DNA from: Campylobacterota bacterium
GTDB taxonomy: Bacteria; Campylobacterota; Campylobacteria; Campylobacterales; Sulfurimonadaceae
Assembly (NCBI GenBank): GCA_040752835.1
Contig: JBFMGG010000007.1
Location: 558,001-622,000 of the forward strand
DNA length: 64,000 bases
Reading direction: 5' to 3'
The position numbers and the translations under genes are program-made. The notes beneath the pieces are model-generated. The model saw only the letters and a list, made by a program, of their open reading frames with translations. It was not told the DNA's origin and ran no database searches. Shown piece after piece: positions 48,559-57,866 of the stretch; within the stretch, counting starts at the first letter, position 1; each line of letters starts with the position of its first letter.

Positions 48559-49641
48559 ATGACCCGACGTACCTTCATCACCCATACCGCTGCCATCGGC
48601 ACCCTCTGGATCACCCCATCCTTCGGCGACGAGACCTCCTCCGCGTCTGCAGGATACGCCCTCTATGATATCCTCTGGAGCTTCGACCTCTCCCGCCACA
48701 CCGGCGAAACTTCCCTGTGGATCCCGCTCCCCTCCGACATCGGCGGATTCCAGAACGTCCTCAAAACGGGATGGCGCACCGACGCGGCGGAGTGTTTTGA
48801 AAGTGCCCGAAACCGTGACGCGGCACGAACCCTCTTCGCACACTGGGAGAAAAACGCCCCCGCCAAAACGCTCGAACTGCGCTTGAGTATTGCGCTGCGG
48901 GACCGTCGCTGTGATTTCCGTCCCCGGCGGATCTGTCCCGAAGCCGCCCGGGCGGCCCGAGCCTTTCTCTCCCCATCGGCGCATATTCCGACCGACGGAG
49001 CCGTCGCCCGCATCGCCACCGCCATCGTCGGGCGTGAAAAAGACCCCCTCAAAAAGGCTCGCCGCATCTACGACTGGATCGTTGCAAACAGTTACCGCGA
49101 CGAAAGCGTACGCGGCTGCGGCACGGGGAGCCCGAATGCAATGCTCGCCGAACTCGAAAAAAACGGCCGCATGGGGGGAAAATGCCTCGACATGTCGGCC
49201 CTGTGCGTCGCGCTGATGCGTGCATCGGGGATCCCCGCCCGCGAGGTGACCGGGATCCGGGTGGGGCCCTCACGCCTCTCCGGCGCATTCGGTGCCGGAG
49301 AAGAGATCACCAAAGCCCAGCACTGCAAGGTGGAGTTTTTCACCCCTTCCCACGGGTGGATCCCCTGCGATCCCGCCGACATCACCAAACTCGTCCTCAA
49401 AGAGGGGATCGAGAAAACCTCCCCCCGTGCACGCGAACTCTCGAACCTATTTTTCGGCTTCTGGGAGAACAACTGGATGGCCCTCAACCACGCCCGCGAT
49501 TTCGATCTCTATCCGGCCAATTCGCAGGGGAACCTCGATTCTTTCGGCTACCCTTATGCCGAAGTTGAGGGGGAATACCTCGATCCCTTCGACCCTGCCG
49601 CCTACCGCTACGCGATCCGATCGCTCAAAGGACTCATGTGA
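48559..49641 (+). CDS. Exported transglutaminase-like protein
   Basis: The 360-residue protein begins with MTRRTFI and a hydrophobic stretch, a Tat-like signal, so it is probably periplasmic. The transglutaminase core has Cys in GGKCLDMSALCVALMRASG (about residue 215), His in AQHCKVEFF and Asp in CDPAD, giving a complete triad. Such proteins are usually cysteine proteases or amidases. It starts 3 bases after selD and its stop overlaps the next start, so it is part of this operon. Its role with selenium genes is unknown. Confidence 0.85.
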   Translation: MTRRTFITHTAAIGTLWITPSFGDETSSASAGYALYDILWSFDLSRHTGETSLWIPLPSDIGGFQNVLKTGWRTDAAECFESARNRDAARTLFAHWEKNAPAKTLELRLSIALRDRRCDFRPRRICPEAARAARAFLSPSAHIPTDGAVARIATAIVGREKDPLKKARRIYDWIVANSYRDESVRGCGTGSPNAMLAELEKNGRMGGKCLDMSALCVALMRASGIPAREVTGIRVGPSRLSGAFGAGEEITKAQHCKVEFFTPSHGWIPCDPADITKLVLKEGIEKTSPRARELSNLFFGFWENNWMALNHARDFDLYPANSQGNLDSFGYPYAEVEGEYLDPFDPAAYRYAIRSLKGLM

Positions 49642-50249
49642 TCCTTGACTGCCGCGACATGGAGTGCCCCCGCCCGGTGCTGGAAACCAAAAAAGCGCTC
49701 GATTCCCTCCCTGAAGACGCAACGCTGACCGTCGAGGTCAATACCCTCTCGGGGCGGGAAAACTGTAAACGTTTCGCCCTCTCTCAACACTGCACCTATA
49801 CGGAAGAGGATCTCGGCAACGGTGCGACCCGCCTCGTCATTCTCAAAGGAAAAGGCTACGTCGAAAAGCCCGGGGAGGAGAACCCCCTGGATGCCATGAT
49901 CGTCCAGGAGCGGCGCAGCGCGGTCCTGGTCCTCTCCGGCGCTTTCGTCACGGCGCTCCTTTCTGCCTCGTGCTGCCTCGTTCCGACGCTCTTCATCCTC
50001 TTCGGCGTCTCGTTTGCGGGAGTCATCAACGTCGCCGCGCTCGAGCCGTACCGATGGATTTTCACCCTTGCGGCCGTGGGGATGCTCTCGTTCGGCTTTT
50101 ACCGCATGGTGATCCGCAAGCAGATCGAATGCGACTGCGAACCCAGTCTGGCTTCCAGGGCGCTCAAAACGCTCTTTTGGCTGTTGTTCCTCCTGACCCT
50201 CGCCGTATTGTTCTATCCCTACTACGAAGGATGGCTATGGCAAGAGTGA
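49638..50249 (+). CDS. TusA-like domain fused to a MerT-like membrane domain
   Basis: Residues 1-75 are a TusA/SirA-type sulfur carrier with the active Cys in DMECPRPVLETKKAL (CPxP). Residues about 93-203 are a MerT-like membrane protein: SASCCLVPTLFILFG (Cys pair in helix 1), the ALEPYRWIF motif, and a cytoplasmic CDC pair (IECDCEP) before the last helix. Start is GTG 49638, overlapping the upstream stop. The fusion places a persulfide/selenide carrier on the cytoplasmic side of a thiol-lined channel. I know of no described protein with this layout. Three helices are predicted. Confidence 0.88.
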   Translation: MILDCRDMECPRPVLETKKALDSLPEDATLTVEVNTLSGRENCKRFALSQHCTYTEEDLGNGATRLVILKGKGYVEKPGEENPLDAMIVQERRSAVLVLSGAFVTALLSASCCLVPTLFILFGVSFAGVINVAALEPYRWIFTLAAVGMLSFGFYRMVIRKQIECDCEPSLASRALKTLFWLLFLLTLAVLFYPYYEGWLWQE

Positions 50250-50503
50250 TCCTCATTCTCTCGCTGTTCGCCGTTTTCGTCGGTGCACGCGAATGGACGC
50301 TGCGAATCACGGGGATGCACTGCATCGCCTGCACCCTTGCCGTCAAAAAGGCACTGATGGGGATCCCCGGGGTCCGCAGTGCAAAAGTCTCGTTCAAAAA
50401 CGAAACCGCCCTTGTCGACGCACAGGAAAACGTCACCCTCGAGACGATGCAAAACGCCGTAGCGCGAACCGGATACACCATCACCTCTGCCGCTTCGAAA
50501 TAA
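50237..50503 (+). CDS. MerP-like periplasmic HMA protein
   Basis: The 88-residue protein has a signal peptide (ARVILILSLFAVFVGA) and an HMA domain with the CxxC in GMHCIACTLAVKKAL, as in MerP. ATG at 50237 is chosen because GAAGG abuts the earlier ATG at 50231. It overlaps the MerT-like gene by 13 bases, so the two are co-translated and probably pass a thiol-bound ion from periplasm to membrane. No merA, merR or merB is nearby. Confidence 0.88.
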   Translation: MARVILILSLFAVFVGAREWTLRITGMHCIACTLAVKKALMGIPGVRSAKVSFKNETALVDAQENVTLETMQNAVARTGYTITSAASK

Positions 50504-50563
50504 CGTTTCAGCGCAAAAAAGTGCTACACTACGCGCATCGATTTTCACAAGGACTCTTTTTTC

Positions 50564-52234
50564 ATGTTGCGCTCTATCCACGACTCGCTGGAGCCGAAAC
50601 TTATCACCCTCTTCAAACGACAGGGGTACAACCGCTCCGATTTTGTCGCCGACGCGATTGCGGGGCTCTCTGTTGCCATCGTCGCCCTCCCGCTGGCCAT
50701 GGCGATCGCGATCGCTTCGAACCTTCCCCCCGAGAGAGGCCTATTTACCGCCATCGTCGCCGGTTTTTTGATCTCGGCCCACGGCGGCAGCCGCTACCAG
50801 ATCGGCGGCCCCACGGCAGCTTTCATCGTCACCGTCGCCACCGTCGCGATGAAACACGGCTACGAGGGGCTGGTACTCGCAACCATCATGGCGGGGGGTA
50901 CCCTTGCGCTGATGGCTTTTTTACGGGCCGGAGAACTGATCAAATTCATCCCCTATCCCGTCATCGTAGGATTTACTTCGGGGATCGCCCTTCTCATCGC
51001 TTTTTCGCAGATCCGCGATTTTTTCGGTCTGCACGTCGACACCGTACCACCCGATTTCATCGACAAACTCACCCTCTATCTTGCCCATCTGCACGAAACC
51101 AACCTCGCGGCGGTACTCCTTGCGACGGCATCGATCGGCGTGATTCTTCTTGCCAAGCGTTATACTCCCCGCATCCCCGGTCCCATCCTCGTCGTCATCC
51201 TCTCGGCCTCGGCTGTCTGGGCGCTGAACATCCCCGTCGAAACGATCGAAAGCCGGTTCGGTTCGATCCCCTCGATGCTGCCAAGCCCCGTATGGCCCGA
51301 CATCACCTTTGAAAAGCTCCGGTTGCTCCTCCCCGATGCGATCACGATCGCGACGCTTGCGGCCATCGAATCGCTTCTCTCGGCCGTCGTCGCCGACGGA
51401 ATGACCGGTACGCGTCACAAACCCAATGCCGAGCTCCTTGGACAGGGGGTGGCCAACGTCGCATCGGGGATCTTCGGCGGCCTCCCCGCCACGGGAGCAA
51501 TCGCCCGTACCGCGACCAATATCAAAGCGGGGGCCAAAAGCCCGGTTGCGGGAATGATGCACGCGGTATGGCTTTTTGCGTTCATGCTGCTGCTCGCCCC
51601 GCTGATCGTGAAGGTTCCCCTTGCGGCCCTCGCCGCGATCCTCATGGTCGTCGCATGGAACATGTCCGAGATCAAACACGTCCGGGAGATCATGAAAGCC
51701 CCGAAAGCCGATCGGATCGTCCTGATCACCACCTTTGCGCTGACGGTACTCGTCGATCTGAATTTCGCGATCCAGGCTGGAATCGCCCTCGCATCGATTC
51801 TGTTCATCGATTCGATGATGAAATCGACCCAGATCAAAGCAGTCCGGAACGAGGAGGACGACCCCGATTCCACGGCCAACAAAACGATCCCCCCCGGCGT
51901 CGAAGTCTATGAAATCGACGGCCCTCTTTTCTTCGGCGTCGCCGAAAAACTGGTCGATACCCTGCTGCTGTTCGAAAAGCCGCCGAAAGTGTTCATCCTC
52001 CGGATGCGCCACGTCCCCCTTATCGATGCGGCGGGACTGCATGCGCTCGAAGTGGTTCAGGAGCGGCTCAGCCACCACGGCACCCGACTTATCCTCTCTG
52101 GGGTCAACCCGCAGGTAAGACGGTTCATCGCCCTCTCGGATTTGAACGTCAAAATCGGTTCTGAAAACATCGTCGACCATATCGACAAGGCCATCCTCAG
52201 AGCCTCCGTCTTTCTGATGCCCAAAGAGGGCTGA
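50564..52234 (+). CDS. SulP-family anion transporter with STAS domain (second copy)
   Basis: The 556-residue protein has the SulP signature near the N-terminus (DAIAGLSVAIVALPLAMAIAIA), about 10-12 helices and a C-terminal STAS domain (about 430-545; VPLIDAAGLHALE). It follows merP after 60 bases in the same direction, and could be expressed with the selenium cluster. It differs in length and sequence from the copy at 44827-46320. The substrate is unknown. Confidence 0.9.
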   Translation: MLRSIHDSLEPKLITLFKRQGYNRSDFVADAIAGLSVAIVALPLAMAIAIASNLPPERGLFTAIVAGFLISAHGGSRYQIGGPTAAFIVTVATVAMKHGYEGLVLATIMAGGTLALMAFLRAGELIKFIPYPVIVGFTSGIALLIAFSQIRDFFGLHVDTVPPDFIDKLTLYLAHLHETNLAAVLLATASIGVILLAKRYTPRIPGPILVVILSASAVWALNIPVETIESRFGSIPSMLPSPVWPDITFEKLRLLLPDAITIATLAAIESLLSAVVADGMTGTRHKPNAELLGQGVANVASGIFGGLPATGAIARTATNIKAGAKSPVAGMMHAVWLFAFMLLLAPLIVKVPLAALAAILMVVAWNMSEIKHVREIMKAPKADRIVLITTFALTVLVDLNFAIQAGIALASILFIDSMMKSTQIKAVRNEEDDPDSTANKTIPPGVEVYEIDGPLFFGVAEKLVDTLLLFEKPPKVFILRMRHVPLIDAAGLHALEVVQERLSHHGTRLILSGVNPQVRRFIALSDLNVKIGSENIVDHIDKAILRASVFLMPKEG

Positions 52235-52324
52235 TACCGATTCTTCTCGGGCACGCCGGCGCTGCGACGTAATCGCAGGGACTCCCTCAGGGCCCATCCG
52301 CGTGCAATGTGTTACAATCATGGA

Positions 52325-53188
52325 ATGATTAAATGGATTTTTCTTCTCTTTCTCGGCACTTCGGCACTTTCGTACGAATTGCAAAAAGAGTATTTTTTTA
52401 CCGATCACACAATCGTTTCCACCGACGTGTTCCCGCAAATCGGCAAACGTTTCGAGCTGGTGCGGATCCCTTCGGACAAACTGCTCTTCCGGCTCGATGC
52501 CAACGTCGTCGCCAAAACCTTCGAGCTCAACGGTGTCAAAATCGAAACGGGAAAAGTGCGCTTCGTCACGTTTGTAAAAAAAAGTCCCATTGACGTCACG
52601 TCGCTCAAAATCCAGCTCGCCCGCTTCCTCACCGAACGCTACCCCGCGATCGAAATCGAAGGGATCTCGGTCATTCCCCGGGGCTACGTGGAAGCTCTCC
52701 CCCCCGAAGCCAACGCCGTATTCGACGCTTCGTGCGCCCTGAACGGATCAGGGACGTTTTACGTGGTGGACGCCAACGGCCTGCGGCGCTATTTCGATTA
52801 CAGCGTCGAAGCCACCCTCCCGGTGCTGCATACGACCCGCAAAGTCTCGCGCAAAGAGGTCCTGAACGGCATGAACACGGTCCAAAAAGCGATCCCTTTC
52901 GATTCGTTCCGTGATGTGCCGCTAAGTTCGATGCCCCAAAACGCCCAGCGTTTCCGCGCCTCGCTCAAACCCTACACTCCCCTGACGATACGCCATATCG
53001 AAAAAATGCCCCTGGTCCTAAAAAACGACAACATCGTCGTCGAAGTCCGAAACGGCACGGTCGTCCTCGAATTGATCGCAACAGCGACGCAAGAAGGGGG
53101 ACTCTATGATATTATTACGATTCAAAAAAGGGACGGCAAACGCTCCCGGGCCAAAGTAATCGGAGAGAAACGGGTGGAACTGCAATGA
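52325..53188 (+). CDS. flgA: Flagellar P-ring assembly chaperone FlgA
   Basis: The 287-residue protein has a signal peptide (IKWIFLLFLGTSALS) and a C-terminal SAF domain (about 185-285; RKVSRKEVLNG, KPYTPLTIRHIEKMPLV). It helps P-ring assembly in the periplasm. ATG at 52325 is used, with a weak ribosome-binding site. Its stop overlaps the ubiX start. flgA next to ubiX and coaD is, to my knowledge, common in Campylobacterota. Confidence 0.88.
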   Translation: MIKWIFLLFLGTSALSYELQKEYFFTDHTIVSTDVFPQIGKRFELVRIPSDKLLFRLDANVVAKTFELNGVKIETGKVRFVTFVKKSPIDVTSLKIQLARFLTERYPAIEIEGISVIPRGYVEALPPEANAVFDASCALNGSGTFYVVDANGLRRYFDYSVEATLPVLHTTRKVSRKEVLNGMNTVQKAIPFDSFRDVPLSSMPQNAQRFRASLKPYTPLTIRHIEKMPLVLKNDNIVVEVRNGTVVLELIATATQEGGLYDIITIQKRDGKRSRAKVIGEKRVELQ

Positions 53189-53712
53189 AAATCGTGATCG
53201 GCATCAGCGGCGCCAGCGGCGCGGCACTTGGTCTCAAGACGCTGCGCGCCCTCCCCGACACGGTTCAAAAACACCTGATCGTCTCCGAACACGCGCAAAT
53301 CGTCCTCGAAAAAGAGGAAAACCTCACCCTCCATCGAAACGACGAAATCTGGGCCTCCGTCGCCTCGGGTTCGTACGGAGCGGATGCGATGCTGATCACC
53401 CCCTGTAGCATGAATACCCTCGCCAAAATCGCCTGCGGCATCGCCGACAATCTGATCACCCGCGCCGCCGCGGTGATGATCAAGGAACGCCGTACGCTGA
53501 TCCTCGCGCCCCGTGAGATCCCGTTTTCCCCCATAGCGCTGGAAAACATGCACAAGCTCTCCATGATGGGGGTCATCATCGCCCCTCCCGTTCTGGCCTA
53601 TTACGGGGAACAAAACACGCTAGAAGAGATGGAACACTTCATGATTGGCAAATGGTTCGACCTCCTCGGCATCGACAACAATCTTTACAAAAGGTGGGAT
53701 GACCGTGCATAA
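53185..53712 (+). CDS. ubiX: Flavin prenyltransferase UbiX
   Basis: The 175-residue flavoprotein has GISGASGAALGLK at the N-terminus and TPCSMNTLAKIACGIADNL near residue 73, both family marks. It makes prenylated FMN for UbiD-type decarboxylases. It is slightly short. It overlaps flgA by 4 and coaD by 14 bases. Confidence 0.93.
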   Translation: MKIVIGISGASGAALGLKTLRALPDTVQKHLIVSEHAQIVLEKEENLTLHRNDEIWASVASGSYGADAMLITPCSMNTLAKIACGIADNLITRAAAVMIKERRTLILAPREIPFSPIALENMHKLSMMGVIIAPPVLAYYGEQNTLEEMEHFMIGKWFDLLGIDNNLYKRWDDRA

Positions 53713-54205
53713 AATCGCCCTTTACCCGGGGACTTTCGACCCGATCACCAACGGTCATTACGACATCATCGAGCGGGCGCTCCGGCTCTTTGACGAAGTG
53801 ATCGTCGCCGTTGCCGAATCGCGCGACAAACGGCCGATGTTCTCCCTGGACGAACGGGTCGAAATGGCCCGCCTCTCCACCGCCCATCTTGGGCGCGTAC
53901 GGGTTGTGGGCTTCGACAACCTAACCGTCGAGCTGGCCAATTCGCTGGGGGCTACCGTCCTTATCCGGGGACTGCGGGCGGTGAGCGATTTCGAGTTTGA
54001 ACTCCAGCTGGGGTATCTGAACAAATCGCTCGATCCGAAAATCGAAACGGTCTACCTGATGCCCAAACTCCAGCACGCGTTCGTCAGCTCCTCCATCGTC
54101 CGCAATCTACTTAAATTCAACGGCAAGACCGATCATCTCCTCCCTCCCGCGGTACAGGACGTGATCCGCGGGATGAAGTCGTGCACGCTACCGGGGCAGA
54201 ACTGA
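53699..54205 (+). CDS. coaD: Phosphopantetheine adenylyltransferase
   Basis: The 168-residue enzyme has the nucleotidyltransferase motif LYPGTFDPITNGHYD near the start and ISSS-type motif SSSIVRNL near residue 125. It makes dephospho-CoA in CoA synthesis. ATG at 53699 with AAGG upstream is chosen; GTG at 53705 is an alternative. Its stop overlaps the tmk start by one base. Confidence 0.95.
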   Translation: MTVHKIALYPGTFDPITNGHYDIIERALRLFDEVIVAVAESRDKRPMFSLDERVEMARLSTAHLGRVRVVGFDNLTVELANSLGATVLIRGLRAVSDFEFELQLGYLNKSLDPKIETVYLMPKLQHAFVSSSIVRNLLKFNGKTDHLLPPAVQDVIRGMKSCTLPGQN

Positions 54206-54786
54206 TGTACGTCGCGATTGAGGGGATCGACACCGCCGGAAAAAGCACCCAGATCGAACGGCTCCGTACACTCTACCCCGATGCGCTCATTACCAAAGAA
54301 CCGGGCGGAACCGAAGCGGGAGCACGGATCCGTTCGATGGTTCTGGGGGGAGAGCTTAGCAGCAAAACGGCCGAAATGCTGTTGTTTCTCGCCGATCGGG
54401 CCGAACATACCGAAGAGATCATATTACCCAATATGAACCGTCTCATCATCAGCGACCGTTCCGCCGTATCGGGGATGGCGTACGCGGCGGTACAGCAGCT
54501 GTGCGACGAGTCCACCCTCGTGCTGCTCAACCGCCTCGCCACGGGAGGAACCCTTCCCGATCGCGTTTTCATCCTTCGGCTCACCCCCGAAGAGCTCTCC
54601 CACCGGCTGGGCCAAAAAGAGCACGACGCGATCGAATCGCGCGGAATCGCCTATCTGCTGGAGATCCAAGAAGCGCTGATCGCCTCGGCCTACGCGCTGG
54701 GAATCCAAACCCATGTAATCGATGCGACACAATCGATCGATACCATTACCCACGAGATATCCGATCTCATCAAAGGAGCCTTATGA
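54205..54786 (+). CDS. tmk: Thymidylate kinase
   Basis: The 193-residue kinase has a P-loop GIDTAGKST near residue 7, the KEPGGTEAG motif and the lid region. It phosphorylates dTMP. ATG 54205 follows TGATG overlap with coaD; a GTG at 54181 in frame gives an unlikely extension. It overlaps hisS by 4 bases. Confidence 0.95.
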   Translation: MYVAIEGIDTAGKSTQIERLRTLYPDALITKEPGGTEAGARIRSMVLGGELSSKTAEMLLFLADRAEHTEEIILPNMNRLIISDRSAVSGMAYAAVQQLCDESTLVLLNRLATGGTLPDRVFILRLTPEELSHRLGQKEHDAIESRGIAYLLEIQEALIASAYALGIQTHVIDATQSIDTITHEISDLIKGAL

Positions 54787-55997
54787 TCCAATCGCTGCGC
54801 GGCATGAACGACATCCTCAGCCCCGAATACGAGCGCTTCGAGTATTTTCTCGAAACCGCCTCACGCATCGCCAAACGCTACGGTTTCCACTACATCGAAA
54901 CCCCGCTGCTCGAAGAGACGGCACTGTTTAAACGTTCCGTCGGCGAATCCAGCGACATCGTCGGCAAAGAGATGTACCAGTTTACCGACAAGGGGGAGAA
55001 CGACGTCTGTCTCCGTCCCGAAGGGACCGCCGGGGTGGTCCGCGCCTTTATCCAGCACAAACTGGACAAAAAAGGGGGCATCCACCGTTTCTACTACCAC
55101 GGCCCGATGTTCCGCTACGAACGTCCGCAAAAAGGGCGGTTACGCGAATTTCACCAGTTCGGTGTCGAAAGCTTCGGCGTCGAGAGCGTCTACGAAGACG
55201 CCCTGATGATCATGATGATCGCCGACATTCTCTCTGCCCTGGGAATCGGTTACCGTCTCAAACTCAACTCGCTGGGCGATCAGCACTGTATGCCCGCCTA
55301 CCGCGAAAAACTGGTAACGTTTATCGAAGCGTGCTCTGATGCGATCTGCGAAGACTGCCGGCGCCGTAAATCGACCAATCCCATCCGCGTTCTTGACTGT
55401 AAAAACGAAAAATGCCAGAGCCTATACGTCGACGCCCCCAAACTGATCGATAATCTCTGCGGAGGGTGCGAAAACGACTTTTCCACCCTCAAAACGATCC
55501 TCGATCAGCACGCCATCGCCTACGAGATCGATACCAATCTCGTGCGCGGGCTGGATTACTACTCCAAAACGGCGTTCGAATTCGTCAGCGACAACATCGG
55601 AAGCCAGAGCGCCATTGCCGGTGGCGGACGTTACGACCGACTCGTCGAATTTCTTGAGGGTAAACCGACCCCTGCCGTCGGTTTCGCGATCGGTATCGAA
55701 CGGCTGCTGGAACTGATCGTCATGCCTGAGCCGCAGCGCGAAGGATACTATCTCGGAGCGATGGACGCCGAATCGCTCCCGTTGATTCTCAAAGTGGCCG
55801 AAGCGCTCCGGAAAACCCAAAAAGCGGTCGTGGAGTACGATCCCAAAAAGCTCCAGAACCACCTAAAAGGGGCTGACCGGATCAACGCCCGCTACTGCGC
55901 GGTCATCGGCGAAAACGAACGTAACGACGGTACGGTGTGGATCAAAGATCTCGAAGAGAAATCGGAAACGCAGATTCCGATGGGCCAATTTATTTGA
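54783..55997 (+). CDS. hisS: Histidyl-tRNA synthetase
   Basis: The 404-residue class II synthetase shows motif 2 (FRYERPQKGRLREFHQFG), the histidine-specific RGLDYYSKT motif and motif 3 (GFAIGIERL). ATG 54783 overlaps the tmk stop. Confidence 0.96.
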   Translation: MIQSLRGMNDILSPEYERFEYFLETASRIAKRYGFHYIETPLLEETALFKRSVGESSDIVGKEMYQFTDKGENDVCLRPEGTAGVVRAFIQHKLDKKGGIHRFYYHGPMFRYERPQKGRLREFHQFGVESFGVESVYEDALMIMMIADILSALGIGYRLKLNSLGDQHCMPAYREKLVTFIEACSDAICEDCRRRKSTNPIRVLDCKNEKCQSLYVDAPKLIDNLCGGCENDFSTLKTILDQHAIAYEIDTNLVRGLDYYSKTAFEFVSDNIGSQSAIAGGGRYDRLVEFLEGKPTPAVGFAIGIERLLELIVMPEPQREGYYLGAMDAESLPLILKVAEALRKTQKAVVEYDPKKLQNHLKGADRINARYCAVIGENERNDGTVWIKDLEEKSETQIPMGQFI

Positions 55998-56026
55998 AAA
56001 CGAAATCCAGCGGGGAGGAAACAGCG

Positions 56027-57856
56027 GTGAAAACGTACGGAATAGACATTTGGGGCGAAAACAACTTTATCATCGACCAGGGGAAAGTAAAGGTCAACTA
56101 CAAAAGTTCCCCCTCCCTGCTCGAAATCACCCAGCAGGTGCGCAAAACCAATCTGCGCGGGCCGCTGATCCTCCGCTTCCCCCACCTGATCGGCAAACAG
56201 ATCGACATGCTCTATTCCAATTTCCGCCGCGCCATCTTCGAAAACGACTACAACGGCAAGTTCCATGCCGTTTTCCCCCTCAAAGTCAACCAGTTCCCCG
56301 AAGCGGTTGACGCCATCGTCGAACACGGCGAAAAATACAGCTACGGGCTCGAAGCGGGTTCCAAAGCCGAGCTCGCCCTCGCGATGGCGAAAACCCCCAT
56401 AGGCTCGCCCATCACCGTAAACGGCTTCAAAGACGAAGAGATGGTGACGCTGGGCTTTATGGCCGCCCACATGGGACACGACATTACGATCACGATCGAG
56501 GGGCTCGGAGAGCTTGAATGGATCATCGACGTCGCGCAGCAGTGCGACCTCAAAGTGCCCAACGTCGGGATCCGCGTCCGGCTTCAGAGCGAAGGAAGCG
56601 GTATCTGGGCCAAAAGCAGCGGTCTGAGCGCCAAATTCGGCCTCACCTCCACCGAGCTGATCGAAGCGATTGCGATGCTGCGGGAGAGTAACATGCTCGA
56701 GCATTTCACGATGATCCATTTCCACGTCGGCAGCCAGATGCAGGAGATCGCGACGCTCAAGCGGGTGCTGCGCGAAGCGGGAAATATCTACGCCGAACTC
56801 AAAAAAATGGGGGCCGACAACCTCCGCGCCATCAACATCGGGGGCGGTCTGGCCGTGGAATACTCGCAGCACCCTTCAACGCGGATGCGGAACTATACCC
56901 TCGAAGAGTTCTCCAACAGCGTCGTTTACCTGCTCAGAGAGATCATGAACGCCAAAGGGGTCGAGCATCCCGACATCTTCACCGAATCGGGCCGTTTCAT
57001 CGTTGCCTCGCACTCGGTGCTGATCGCTCCGGTACTCGAACTCTTCAGCCACGACTACCAGACCAAATCGCTTAAACTCAAAGAGAAAAATCCGCCGCTG
57101 ATCGAAGAGCTGCGCGAACTCAATTCGCTCCTCTCGCCCCGTACCTGCATCGAGTACATGCACGACGCGCTCGATCACATGGAATCGCTGCTGACGCTGT
57201 TCAACCTGGGCCACATCGACCTCCAGGACCGGTCCAACGCCGAAATCCTGGTACACCAGATCATCAAAAAATCGCTCTACCTCTCGCAGGACAACCCACT
57301 CCCCGACATCGAACGGCTGCAGGTGAAACTGCAGGAACGCTACCTGATCAACAGCTCCATTTTTCAGAGTATCCCCGACTACTGGGGATTGCAGCAGCAG
57401 TTCCCGATCATGCCGCTGGACCGCCTCGACGTCCCCGCCATCCGCGCCGCGTCACTGTGGGATATTACCTGCGACAGCGACGGGGAGATCCGTTTCAAAC
57501 CCGAAGCCCCCCTCTACCTCCACGACATCGACCTGGACGAAGAGGAGTATTTCCTCGCGTTCTTCAACGTCGGAGCCTATCAGGAGACGCTGGGAATGAA
57601 CCATAACCTTTTCACCCACCCCAGCGAGTGCACGATTCTCATCAACGAACACGGCTACGAAATCGAAAATTTCACCGAATCGGACAACGTGCTCAACATC
57701 CTCGAGGACATCGGTTACGACAAGTCAAAACTTCTCACAAACCTTAAAAATAAACTCGCCGTAAGCGAATTTAGCACAGAAGAAGAAAAAAGTGATACAC
57801 TTCAAAAACTCGAAATGTATCTGTATCAGAACGGATACCTCCGAACCACGCGTTAA
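56027..57856 (+). CDS. speA: Biosynthetic arginine decarboxylase
   Basis: The 609-residue PLP enzyme converts arginine to agmatine in polyamine synthesis. The PLP lysine is in VFPLKVNQFPEAV near residue 83, and the conserved GGGLAVEYS and HDALDHM regions are present. GTG at 56027 is chosen for its GGAGG site 8 bases upstream; it begins 29 bases after hisS. Length matches SpeA (about 630). Confidence 0.94.
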   Translation: MKTYGIDIWGENNFIIDQGKVKVNYKSSPSLLEITQQVRKTNLRGPLILRFPHLIGKQIDMLYSNFRRAIFENDYNGKFHAVFPLKVNQFPEAVDAIVEHGEKYSYGLEAGSKAELALAMAKTPIGSPITVNGFKDEEMVTLGFMAAHMGHDITITIEGLGELEWIIDVAQQCDLKVPNVGIRVRLQSEGSGIWAKSSGLSAKFGLTSTELIEAIAMLRESNMLEHFTMIHFHVGSQMQEIATLKRVLREAGNIYAELKKMGADNLRAINIGGGLAVEYSQHPSTRMRNYTLEEFSNSVVYLLREIMNAKGVEHPDIFTESGRFIVASHSVLIAPVLELFSHDYQTKSLKLKEKNPPLIEELRELNSLLSPRTCIEYMHDALDHMESLLTLFNLGHIDLQDRSNAEILVHQIIKKSLYLSQDNPLPDIERLQVKLQERYLINSSIFQSIPDYWGLQQQFPIMPLDRLDVPAIRAASLWDITCDSDGEIRFKPEAPLYLHDIDLDEEEYFLAFFNVGAYQETLGMNHNLFTHPSECTILINEHGYEIENFTESDNVLNILEDIGYDKSKLLTNLKNKLAVSEFSTEEEKSDTLQKLEMYLYQNGYLRTTR

Positions 57857-57866
57857 GGGATAGAAT

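Noticed and set aside
49638-50503. Mercury resistance operon
   Set aside because: MerT- and MerP-like parts are present but merA, merB and merR are absent and the genes are coupled to selD.
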